Below, one piece after another: positions 1 through 5,845 of a stretch of 10,198 nt of DNA (position 1 is the first letter of the stretch; each line of letters begins with the position of its first letter). This DNA comes from an uncultured Desulfovibrio sp. (GTDB taxonomy: Bacteria; Desulfobacterota; Desulfovibrionia; Desulfovibrionales; Desulfovibrionaceae): assembly GCA_900550745.1 (NCBI GenBank), contig URTO01000041.1:1-10198 (forward strand), read 5' to 3'. The notes under the pieces are model-generated. The model had not been told where the DNA came from. It did not search any database and saw only the letters and a list, made by a program, of their open reading frames with translations. The position numbers were made by a program, and so were the translations under genes.

Positions 1-2
1 AG

Positions 3-230
3 CACGATGCACTAGAAGAAGTATATCTCAGACTTAAAAGAACTTTGAACCAGCTTACAACAGTTAATGATAATAATAAGCTGCTTCTCAAGGAATCAAT
101 GGATATGATACAGTTTGAGCTTGATCTTGCCAGGAATTCAGTTATGGATCCACAGACTTCCAATTATGGAAGAACAGCTTATGAGGAACAGGGGATTACT
201 GGGGCGACAGGATTTGATGCAAAACAATAA
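3..230 (+). CDS. flgN: FlgN-like flagellar chaperone, C-terminal part (5' end outside window)
   Basis: The reading frame is open to the left edge (first whole codon at base 3) and ends at TAA 228-230, leaving about 75 codons. The visible part is a charged helix rich in Leu, Lys, Arg and Asn, followed by a polar tail with Gly, Thr and Tyr. This fits the C-terminal half of FlgN. FlgN proteins are cytoplasmic chaperones that hold the hook-filament junction proteins FlgK and FlgL before export. The main support is position: flgK begins 164 bases downstream on the same strand, and flgN-flgK is a common order in Firmicutes. A TTG at 45 could be taken as a start, but codons upstream of it continue the same helical pattern, so I read the gene as partial. 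The similarity alone is weak because FlgN is poorly conserved. The base composition is AT-rich, like flgK and unlike the rest of the window. Confidence 0.6.
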   Translation, partial: HDALEEVYLRLKRTLNQLTTVNDNNKLLLKESMDMIQFELDLARNSVMDPQTSNYGRTAYEEQGITGATGFDAKQ

Positions 231-243
231 ATATAATCCGGAC

Positions 244-279
244 TAATAATCAGAAGAAACGGATTGACTCTGATTATTA
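244..279 (+). repeat. 11-bp perfect inverted repeat in the flgN-flgK intergenic region
   Basis: TAATAATCAGA (244-254) is matched by its exact reverse complement at 269-279, with a 14-base loop. No T-run follows, so it is not a classical terminator. It sits 14 bases after the flgN stop. It could stabilise the upstream mRNA end, be an operator, or be the first of two leader hairpins before flgK. Confidence 0.5.
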
Positions 280-318
280 CACAATATAGATTAAGTAATA
301 TTATTCGGAATTAAGGGT

Positions 319-370
319 CACATTTTCAAAGGAATGAATTGGGATTTTTCTTTGAGAATGTGATTTTTTT
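319..370 (+). terminator. Terminator-like hairpin just before the flgK ribosome binding site
   Basis: The left arm CACATTTTCAAAG (319-331) pairs with CTTTGAGAATGTG (350-362): 13 pairs with one G-T. It is followed by A and seven T (364-370). This has the form of an intrinsic terminator. It ends only 24 bases before the flgK ATG and 15 bases before its GGAGG. A constitutive terminator there would leave no room for a flgK promoter, so conditional read-through (attenuation) is a possibility. A simple end to the flgN transcript is the plain alternative. Confidence 0.6.
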
Positions 371-394
371 CTGGGTTTAGGATATGGAGGAATT

Positions 395-694
395 ATGGCT
401 AACGGAATGGCATCGCTTATGGTAGGAGCGTCAGGACTTAAAACATCACAGACAGCACTTAATACAACGGCACACAATCTGTCAAATGTTAATACAACAG
501 GATACACAAGACAGCAGATTACATTTGCAGACAGTACGTATGTTAATGTGTTCGGAACAGGAAACAGCACAGGCAAGTGTGGACTTGGTGTTGATGTTGA
601 TGCTATAAGCAGAATAAGAAATGATTTTATAGATAAGTCATACAGAACAGAGAATGCAAGACTTGGATATTATGAAAGCCAGTATAAGGCACTC
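395..694 (+). CDS. flgK: Flagellar hook-associated protein FlgK, N-terminal fragment cut at the join
   Basis: FlgK (HAP1) is the first junction protein between the flagellar hook and filament; it is exported and assembled at the cell surface. The ATG at 395 has an ideal GGAGG at 386-390. The first ~99 residues carry the conserved N-terminal rod/hook signature: a short hydrophobic start, then the segment around residues 23-40 with NTTAHNLSNVNTTGYTRQQ, the hallmark of FlgK/FlgE/FlgG-type axial proteins. A helical stretch at about residues 74-100 ends in YYESQYKAL, as in Firmicute FlgK. Full-length FlgK is several hundred residues, so most of the protein is missing. From about base 694 the frame stays open to 1708, but that part is the antisense of hypD: GC-rich, low complexity and unlike FlgK. 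The long 437-codon frame is therefore not a real fusion protein. Identity is strong, and truncation is certain within this window. Confidence 0.88.
688..693. other. Join between AT-rich Firmicute-type DNA and GC-rich Desulfovibrionaceae-type DNA
   Basis: Left of this point the codons are AT-rich and encode FlgK; right of it the sequence is GC-rich and encodes HypD on the opposite strand. HypD is recognisable up to its Cys at 689-691 (the NEC of CGEVLKGKMPPNEC). Its expected next residue, Pro, would need G at 687, where A is found. FlgK is recognisable through its Lys-Ala-Leu at 686-694. The two therefore share only about GGCACT (688-693). No transposase, tRNA, att-like repeat or inverted repeat is seen at the join. 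Confidence 0.85.
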
Positions 695-1672
695 GTTGGG
701 CGGCATTTTGCCCTTGAGCACTTCGCCGCAGCGACAGCCGGGCAGGGGCTTGGTTTCGGGCAGGGAAAGGCCGAGGCGGGCGAGGGCATCGAAGCGCTCG
801 TAGGCCGGAGCCAGCGCGAGGCCGCTGCCGGGGATGGCGCCGAGGCCGCGCCAGAGGGCGTCGGCCGTGCGGAACACCTGCGACAGGATGGCCCGTGCCT
901 TGGGGTTGCCGTCGTCGTTGACGGCGCGGGGGTAGGCGTTCTCGACCTTGAATTCGCCCTCGCGGTACTGGCGGGCCATGCGGCAGAGCGCGTCGAGGAT
1001 GTCGGCGGGCTCGAACCCGGCGACGATGGCGGGGCGCTTCCAGTCTTCGGCTACGAAGCGGAACGGCGAAAGGCCGAGAACCGTGGACACATGCCCCGGC
1101 AGCAGGAAGGCGTCGATGCCGTTGTCGGGATCGCCGAGCAGGGCGGCAAGCGCCGGGGGCACGAGCTTGTGGCAGGAGAAGACGGCGAAGTTGTCCAGCT
1201 TGCGCTGCTCGGCGGCGAGGACGGTCGCCGCGACCGCCGGGGCGGTGGTCTCAAAGCCGACGCCGAGGAAAACGACCGTGGCGCCGGGGTTGTCGGCGGC
1301 GAGGGCCAGGGCGTCGAGCGGGGAATAAATGACGGATACGCGGGCTCCGTCGGCCTGCGCGTGCTTGAGGGAGCGCCCGTCCGGGCCGGGGACGCGCATC
1401 AGGTCGCCGAAGGTGGCGATGATGACGTTCGGCTGTTCGGCCAGCTTGAGGAAGGCGGCGACTTCGCGGTCGTGGGTCACGCAGACCGGGCAGCCCGGCC
1501 CCGTGAGGTGGGTGACCTGTTCGGGAAGGAGCGTGCGCAGGCCGCCCCTGAAGATGGATACGGTATGGGTTCCGCAGACTTCCATAAACCGCATGGGGCG
1601 GTCGAGGAGGTCTTCGAGGCGGCGGAGCAGGGCTTGGCAGAGTTTGGGATCATGCAGCGTTGGCGTGGGCAT
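689..1672 (-). CDS. hypD: [NiFe]-hydrogenase maturation protein HypD, missing C-terminal tail
   Basis: HypD is an iron-sulfur protein that, with HypC, HypE and HypF, builds and carries the Fe(CN)2CO group for [NiFe]-hydrogenases in the cytoplasm. The start ATG (1672-1670) has GGAG seven bases upstream. Family motifs appear in order: FMEVCGTHT (residues 29-37, with Cys33), GPGCPVC (58-64, Cys61 and Cys64), GFETTAP (139-145), SCHKLVPPAL (166-175), LPGHVSTVLG (191-200) and CRCGEVLKG (313-321). Native sequence stops at residue 328. The last 16 residues of the open frame, to a stop at 638, come from the antisense of flgK. The usual protein is about 360 residues or slightly more, so a cysteine-containing tail of some 30-40 residues is lost. 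No hypC is visible upstream within the window. A 39-codon ORF precedes it by 63 bases. Product identity is certain; the break is a result of the join at ~690. Confidence 0.93.
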
Positions 1673-1735
1673 GGGGTTCTCCGGGGCAAAGCGGTTGAGG
1701 CCGGATAAGGGGCATCCGGGGCGTCGGCGTGGGCG

Positions 1736-1855
1736 TCATGAACGGCGGCCCGCCTGTTGTAGCCTGTTTCCGGCATTCCATAAAGCCTTGATTTCCGCCG
1801 GAGTGAGGCGCAATCGAGTGCGCTTGATCTTGTTTGTGCCCTTGGCTATGGTCAA
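1736..1855 (-). CDS. Possible small basic protein, 39 residues, TTG start, upstream of hypD
   Basis: I do not recognise this protein. On the minus strand, GGGAGG (1866-1861) lies five bases before a TTG at 1855-1853, and 39 codons follow to TGA at 1738-1736. The predicted product is very basic at its start (about seven Lys/Arg in the first 16 residues). It then has a helix-like stretch containing LTPAEIKALWNAGNRLQQAG (residues 17-36) and a short Arg-rich end. The sequence looks more protein-like than typical shadow frames in this GC-rich DNA. It lies 63 bases upstream of hypD on the same strand and could share its transcript. Doubts: the non-ATG start, the short length, and the fact that the next gene on the + strand begins only 22 bases away, so the same bases may serve as its promoter. 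Confidence 0.35.
   Translation of the reverse strand: MTIAKGTNKIKRTRLRLTPAEIKALWNAGNRLQQAGRRS
1824..1852 (+). promoter_or_regulatory. Weak candidate sigma-70 promoter for the 528-residue protein gene
   Basis: TTGATC (1824-1829), a 17-base spacer and TATGGT (1847-1852) would start RNA near 1859, some 20 bases before the ATG at 1878. Each box matches four of six consensus bases. A second weak pair, TTGTAG (1757-1762) and CATAAA (1779-1784), lies further upstream. Either could be chance. Confidence 0.25.
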
Positions 1856-1877
1856 GTGAACCTCCCAGAGCCCTATT

Positions 1878-3464
1878 ATGTCCTACTCCATTGTCCGCCG
1901 CCGTCGCCGCCCCAACGCCTCCCTGCTTGCCGAAGCGGTCAGAACCATCGGCAAGCGCCGCTTTGAAATCCGCCAGCAGGTTTCCTGCCCGCTGGAGGAC
2001 AGGAAGCTGCACTATCTTGTGGAAACGTGGTTTTTCTTCCCGCAGAGTCTTCAGATCAACCGCTGGAGCTATACGGCGACCGATTATCAGCAAAGCCTCA
2101 AGAATTATATCCGGCTCGGCGTGCCCATCCGTCCGCTGGAGTCGCTGCTTGGCGGCGAACTGCCCCCGGTTCTGCGGAAACTGGAGGCGGAGGAGGGCGG
2201 CGGTGAGGAAATCATTGATTTGACGCTGCCGGAACAGGTTCCGGATATTCTGGAGGACTGTTCCAGGCTGCTTGACGATTTGCTTTGGCAAAACACGCCG
2301 GAGATCCGTGAACGCTATGAAGACAGCCTCAAACTGTTTTGCATCGCGTTTCGGGTGTCCCTGCTGGCACGGAAAAACGCGGTGCTGGCTATTGAGGACG
2401 GTAACGAGCGGACTCGGGCCGCCTATAATCTGACCCGTCTGGCGGTGGCCTGTCTGAAGCGTTACCGCAAGTTGCTCGGAAGGAGGGCGAAGGAGGCGCA
2501 AAACCTTTTGCGGGCCCCGGCGTTCCTGTATTGCGACGAGTACCTGTCCATCATCACGACGAGGACGCTTGGGGAGATCGTGCGCCGCCTCTCGCCCGTG
2601 CATAAGTGTTCCACATACATTTTGGCGTGTTTCGGGGCGCAGCGCGCCTACCGCCGCTACCGTTACCCCGAAAGCATGCCCACCAAGACCGGCGACAACG
2701 AGCTGCCCGTATTCCGTTGGGGGGTGCTCAAGAAATACGTGGACATGCCGCTGTTCCTGAACGTGCAGCGGCACTCTGGAAATTCCCTGCTGGAACATGC
2801 GCTGTACAGCCTGATCGCGGCGGTGGCCATGAGCCTCGCGCTGACCGTGACGCTCCTGTGGGAAGGGGCCGGGGCCCTCAGCGCGCCGATCTTCGTGATT
2901 GCCGTCTTCGCCTACATCTGCCGCGAGCGCATCAAGGATGTGCTCAAGCACAAGCTGTTCAAGGCGTTCGGCAAATGGATCCCCGATCGGGTGCTGCGCG
3001 TCTGCGACGGCTACGGCAGGCGTCTGGGGCACTGCGTCGAGCAGTTCCGGTTCGCGGACTGGGACAAGCTCCCCAAGGCCGTGCGCGTCCTGCGGAACAG
3101 GACGCATTTCGTGGACATCCTGAATGCGTTCCACAATGAAGATATTTTGTATTATTCAAAGCGGATAGACATCAAGGAGCTGCCCGATCCCTTCCACGAG
3201 GGCAAGAACCTGCTGCTGGACATCTCGCGCTTTGACATTTCGGACTTTCTGCGGCATGCCGATGAAGTTCTTGACGAACCTCAGGGCGGTATGGACGATG
3301 CGGTGGGGGGCGACAAGGTCTACCATATGGACATGGTGCGCAAGATCACCCACCGCTGCGGCTCCGATCTGGAGCGGTTCCGTATCGTGCTGACCCATGC
3401 GGGCATCCGGCGCATCGACGAGATCAAGCCGCTGTTCATCACCACCGGCGACAACGAACATTAA
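1878..3464 (+). CDS. Uncharacterised membrane protein, 528 residues, beside heme genes
   Basis: I cannot assign a function. The N-terminal region (residues 1-300) is soluble-looking and charged, with an Arg-rich start (residues 7-11). It contains an aromatic segment, YLVETWFFFPQSLQINRWSY (46-65), followed by a YIRLGVP motif (77-83). From memory this pattern recurs in conserved hypothetical proteins of many bacteria, but I could not check that. Two adjacent hydrophobic stretches (about 309-327 and 332-348) look like a membrane hairpin with a short loop. The C-terminal ~180 residues are again charged and probably cytoplasmic. No catalytic motif is evident. The ATG at 1878 is the only ATG near the 5' end, and an in-frame stop at 1857-1859 blocks extension. 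Its ribosome binding site is poor. The stop (3462-3464) is 8 bases before the siroheme decarboxylase gene, so the two are probably co-transcribed. A long open frame on the other strand (3134-1650) is its shadow. Confidence 0.82.
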   Translation: MSYSIVRRRRRPNASLLAEAVRTIGKRRFEIRQQVSCPLEDRKLHYLVETWFFFPQSLQINRWSYTATDYQQSLKNYIRLGVPIRPLESLLGGELPPVLRKLEAEEGGGEEIIDLTLPEQVPDILEDCSRLLDDLLWQNTPEIRERYEDSLKLFCIAFRVSLLARKNAVLAIEDGNERTRAAYNLTRLAVACLKRYRKLLGRRAKEAQNLLRAPAFLYCDEYLSIITTRTLGEIVRRLSPVHKCSTYILACFGAQRAYRRYRYPESMPTKTGDNELPVFRWGVLKKYVDMPLFLNVQRHSGNSLLEHALYSLIAAVAMSLALTVTLLWEGAGALSAPIFVIAVFAYICRERIKDVLKHKLFKAFGKWIPDRVLRVCDGYGRRLGHCVEQFRFADWDKLPKAVRVLRNRTHFVDILNAFHNEDILYYSKRIDIKELPDPFHEGKNLLLDISRFDISDFLRHADEVLDEPQGGMDDAVGGDKVYHMDMVRKITHRCGSDLERFRIVLTHAGIRRIDEIKPLFITTGDNEH

Positions 3465-3472
3465 GGACGACC

Positions 3473-3949
3473 ATGAGCACAGCTTTTACCGACACCGAGC
3501 GCGCCATCCTGCGCATTGTCCAGTTCCAGCTTCCCGACACCCTGACCCCGTATGCGGACATCGCCCGCGAAGTGGGGACTGATGAGGAAACGGTGCTGAA
3601 CCTTCTGCGCCGCATGAAGGAAGACGGCGCCATCCGCCGTTTTGGGGCCAGCATCAAACACCAGAAGACCGGCTGGACGCACAACGCGATGGTCGCATGG
3701 ATCGTCGATGAGGCCGACAGCGACGCCATCGGCGAAGTGGCGGCCAAGAACCAGCGCATTTCCCATGTGTATTTCCGCCCGACTTCGGCCCCGGACTGGC
3801 CTTATACGCTGTATACGATGGTTCACGGGCGCAGCGAGGAGGAATGCCGTCAGGTCATTGAGGAATTGCGGCGCGAGACGGCGCTTGACGAGTACGCCGT
3901 GCTTGACAGCCTTGAGGAATTGAAGAAAACGTCCATGACGTATTTTTAA
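3473..3949 (+). CDS. Siroheme decarboxylase subunit (AhbA/AhbB family, Lrp/AsnC-like fold)
   Basis: The protein is 158 residues. It belongs to the Lrp/AsnC-like group (AhbA, AhbB, NirD/L/G/H) that decarboxylates siroheme to 12,18-didecarboxysiroheme in the alternative heme route of sulfate reducers and archaea. An N-terminal winged-helix region covers about residues 6-55. It is followed by RRFGASIKHQKTGW (55-68) and NAMVAW (71-76), typical of this family. The heme-binding-side motif WPYTLYTMVHG lies at 109-119, and the end, LEELKKTSMTYF, matches the family's KKxSxxYF tail. These motifs favour enzyme over transcription factor. Whether it is the AhbA or AhbB subunit cannot be settled here; the known enzyme is a heterodimer and the partner is not in this window. 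AAGGACG just before the ATG, 8 bases after the preceding stop, suggests translational coupling. The hemL gene next door supports a tetrapyrrole role. Confidence 0.85.
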   Translation: MSTAFTDTERAILRIVQFQLPDTLTPYADIAREVGTDEETVLNLLRRMKEDGAIRRFGASIKHQKTGWTHNAMVAWIVDEADSDAIGEVAAKNQRISHVYFRPTSAPDWPYTLYTMVHGRSEEECRQVIEELRRETALDEYAVLDSLEELKKTSMTYF

Positions 3950-3952
3950 GCC

Positions 3953-3979
3953 GGCTGGCCCGGAAGGGCGGCCTTTTTT
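3953..3979 (+). terminator. Likely intrinsic terminator between the siroheme decarboxylase gene and hemL
   Basis: GGCTGGCCC (3953-3961) pairs with GGGCGGCC (3966-3973) through a GGAA loop, with one G-T pair and one bulged G, and six T follow (3974-3979). It begins four bases after the stop codon. If it works fully, hemL needs its own promoter in the 50 bases that follow, where I see no good one. Partial read-through is equally possible. Confidence 0.65.
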
Positions 3980-4029
3980 GATGCGAAGACAGCGGCGCTT
4001 GCCGCTTAACCCAATGTTCTGAGGAGATT

Positions 4030-5304
4030 ATGAAGACGACTCGTTCGGAAAAACTGTTTAAGGAAGCCTGTGAACTGATCCCCGGCGGCGTCAACAGCCC
4101 CGTGCGCGCCTGCCTCGGCGTGGGGGCCGATCCGCTGTTCATCGCTTCCGCCAAGGGGAGCCACGTGACCACCGTGGACGGGCAGGAGATGATCGATTTC
4201 GTGGAATCGTGGGGGCCGATGTTGCTTGGGCATTCCCATCCCGAAGTGACCAAGGCGGTCGCCGAAGCCGCCGGAAAGGGCACCAGCTACGGCGCGCCCT
4301 GCCCCGCCGAGGTCGAGCTTGCCCGCATGGTCGTGGATGCGTTCCCCGGCATGGATATGGTGCGCATGGTGAACTCCGGCACGGAGGCGACCATGTCCGC
4401 CCTGCGCCTCGCCCGCGGCGTGACCGGGCGCACCAAGGTGCTGAAGTTCATCGGCTGCTATCATGGGCATGCCGATCCCTTCCTCGCCAGCGCGGGTTCC
4501 GGCGTAGCGACCCTTTCCATCCCCGGCACGCCGGGCGTGCCGGAAAGCACGGTCCGCGACACCCTGCTTGCCCCCTATAATGACGTGCGGGCCGTCGAGG
4601 ACATTTTCCACCTGTACGGCAAGGACATCGCGGCGATCATCGTGGAGCCCATTGCCGGGAACATGGGCCTCGTGCTGCCTGAGGAAGGCTTCCTCAAGGC
4701 GCTGCGGGCCCTGTGCGACACGCACGGAGCCCTGCTCATCATGGATGAGGTGATCACCGGCTTCCGCGCCGAGTACGGCGGGGCGCAGACCCGTTTCGGC
4801 ATCACGCCCGATCTGACCACCCTCGGCAAGATCATCGGCGGCGGCCTGCCCGTGGGGGCGTTCGGTGGCAAGCGCGAGTACATGAGCCGTGTGGCCCCCG
4901 CAGGGGACGTGTATCAGGCCGGGACGCTTTCCGGGAATCCGCTCGCCATGGCTGCGGGCATCGCCACGCTCTCCGTGCTGAAGTCCAGCGACTACGCCGC
5001 GCTTGAGGCCCGCGTGGAAGCCTTCGCCGCCGAGCTGGAATCCATCCTGCGCGGCAAGGGCGTGCCCGTGACGGTCAACCGCCTTGCCTCCATGTATACG
5101 GTGTTCTTCTCCGACGGGCCGCTCCGCAACTTTGAGGATGTGAAGAATTCCGATACGGAGATGTACTCCCGTTTCTTCCGCGCCATGCGCGAACGGAACA
5201 TCTTCGTGGCCCCGTCCGCCTTTGAAGTGGCGATGGTGTCCTTCGCCCATACAGAAGAGGACTTTGCCAAGACGCTCGACGCCGTGCGCGGCATCAAGCT
5301 GTAG
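4030..5304 (+). CDS. hemL: Glutamate-1-semialdehyde 2,1-aminomutase
   Basis: This PLP enzyme converts glutamate-1-semialdehyde to 5-aminolevulinate, the first common precursor of heme, siroheme and corrinoids in bacteria using the C5 pathway; it acts in the cytoplasm as a dimer. At 424 residues it is the usual length. Visible signatures are LIPGGVNSPVRA (16-27), the PLP-phosphate region NSGTEATMSALRLAR (115-129), YHGHADP (144-150), the class-III aminotransferase MDEVITGFR (238-246) and the PLP lysine, Lys267, within LGKIIGGGLPVGAFGG. The ATG has GAGGAG (4021-4026) four bases upstream. It follows the siroheme decarboxylase subunit gene on the same strand, separated by a terminator-like hairpin. 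The pair brings together the entry step of tetrapyrrole synthesis and the step that commits siroheme to heme. No abnormality is seen. Confidence 0.97.
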   Translation: MKTTRSEKLFKEACELIPGGVNSPVRACLGVGADPLFIASAKGSHVTTVDGQEMIDFVESWGPMLLGHSHPEVTKAVAEAAGKGTSYGAPCPAEVELARMVVDAFPGMDMVRMVNSGTEATMSALRLARGVTGRTKVLKFIGCYHGHADPFLASAGSGVATLSIPGTPGVPESTVRDTLLAPYNDVRAVEDIFHLYGKDIAAIIVEPIAGNMGLVLPEEGFLKALRALCDTHGALLIMDEVITGFRAEYGGAQTRFGITPDLTTLGKIIGGGLPVGAFGGKREYMSRVAPAGDVYQAGTLSGNPLAMAAGIATLSVLKSSDYAALEARVEAFAAELESILRGKGVPVTVNRLASMYTVFFSDGPLRNFEDVKNSDTEMYSRFFRAMRERNIFVAPSAFEVAMVSFAHTEEDFAKTLDAVRGIKL

Positions 5305-5310
5305 GAGGGG

Positions 5311-5342
5311 GCCCGCGGCGGCAGGTGAAGCCTTCCGCGGGC
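5311..5342 (+). terminator. GC-rich inverted repeat after hemL, possible weak terminator
   Basis: GCCCGCGG (5311-5318) and its exact complement CCGCGGGC (5335-5342) are separated by 16 bases, starting six bases after the hemL stop. No T-run follows, so termination would be inefficient or factor-dependent. The right arm overlaps the first copy of the 57-59 bp repeat. Confidence 0.4.
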
Positions 5343-5510
5343 TCTGTCCGTCCCAAGGGCATACCCGGAAACTTCTTTGATGCGGAATCTCCCGCGTGCC
5401 CGGTTCGTCCCGATGGCAAGGCGGCGGGATGGGATGGCGATAAGGATTTTCCGTGTGCCCGATCCGCCCGGCGGGGCTTCGCAGGGCTTGGGGCATACGC
5501 TTTTCAACAC
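5335..5510. repeat. Three degenerate tandem copies of a ~57-59 bp intergenic repeat
   Basis: Related blocks begin at 5335, 5392 and 5451, so the period is 57 and 59 bases. The best conserved part is the first ~20 bases: CCGCGGGCTCTGTCCGTCCC, CCGCGTGCCCGGTTCGTCCC and CCGTGTGCCCGATCCGCCC. The bases just before each block (GAAGCCTT, GCGGAATCTC, AAGGATTTT) are also loosely alike; the middles diverge. Read on the minus strand, the first two copies give repeated peptide-like text (GTNRARGR, GTDRARGR) 19 codons apart. No start or ribosome binding site supports a gene there. It is not a CRISPR array: the copies are too diverged and contiguous. Confidence 0.5.
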
Positions 5511-5520
5511 GTTCAAAACG

Positions 5521-5565
5521 AAACGGTTCCGTATCCGGTTTTTGCCGGGTACGGAACCGTTTTTT
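5521..5565 (+). terminator. Very strong intrinsic terminator in the hemL-HD protein intergenic region
   Basis: ACGGTTCCGTATCCGG (5523-5538) pairs with CCGGGTACGGAACCGT (5545-5560) around a TTTTTG loop, with one G-T pair. Flanking A-T pairs extend the stem to 18, and the T-run reaches 5565. It lies 216 bases beyond the hemL stop with no recognisable gene between. Read on the minus strand it would also form a hairpin, followed by CGTTTT, so it may also catch transcripts from the convergent HD-domain gene, whose stop is about 280 bases away. Confidence 0.85.
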
Positions 5566-5845
5566 AGAGCGTTTTCATGTTGAAAATACTCTTCCGACTG
5601 CGGGAAGCAGGCGTGTTGCGAAGGTGTAAGCGCAATGTATTTGCATTGTTCAATGCCGGATCGGGCGTGTCTTAATTTTTAAAATGGCTGTGTTATAGAA
5701 AATGGTTGATGTTTTTTTCCTTGAAGTTCCAAAGGGATAACCGGCTAAAATGCCTTAGCCGTGGATCCCGCCAAGGGGAAAACTGGAAAAAGGTTGTATT
5801 TTTCACCGCACTGTGAAGATGAGATAACCACATACTTAACGGAGC
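5566..5845. other. AT-rich gene-free stretch between convergent genes
   Basis: No credible gene was found. The block is clearly richer in A and T than its neighbours, with several A or T runs. It holds a two-part hairpin: GGGAT (5734-5738) pairs with ATCCC (5765-5769) outside CGGCTA (5742-5747) pairing with TAGCCG (5756-5761). A small TTCAC/GTGAA stem lies near 5802-5817. A TTATAG-like hexamer around 5692 could be a -10 box, but no good -35 box accompanies it. It may simply be the 3' flank of two convergent genes. Confidence 0.4.

Noticed and set aside
395..1708. A 437-codon open frame that could be read as a FlgK fusion protein
   Set aside because: After about residue 100 it is the antisense of hypD, whose motifs on the other strand are unmistakable; the frame crosses the composition break.
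1650..3134. A 494-codon open frame on the minus strand
   Set aside because: It is antisense to the 528-residue gene, is His/Gln/Arg-rich in the way GC-rich shadow frames are, and shows no family motif.
3473..3949. Annotation as an Lrp/AsnC transcription regulator
   Set aside because: The fold is shared, but the RRFGA, YTLYTMVHG and KKTSMTYF motifs and the hemL neighbour point to the siroheme decarboxylase family.
4006..5496. A 496-codon minus-strand frame
   Set aside because: It is the shadow of hemL, whose PLP motifs are complete on the + strand.
5335..5510. CRISPR array
   Set aside because: The repeats are only three, diverged and nearly contiguous; there are no constant repeats with unique spacers and no cas genes.
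5325..5567. An 80-codon plus-strand frame between hemL and the strong terminator
   Set aside because: It runs through the degenerate repeats and into the terminator stem, with no good ribosome binding site and no protein-like character.
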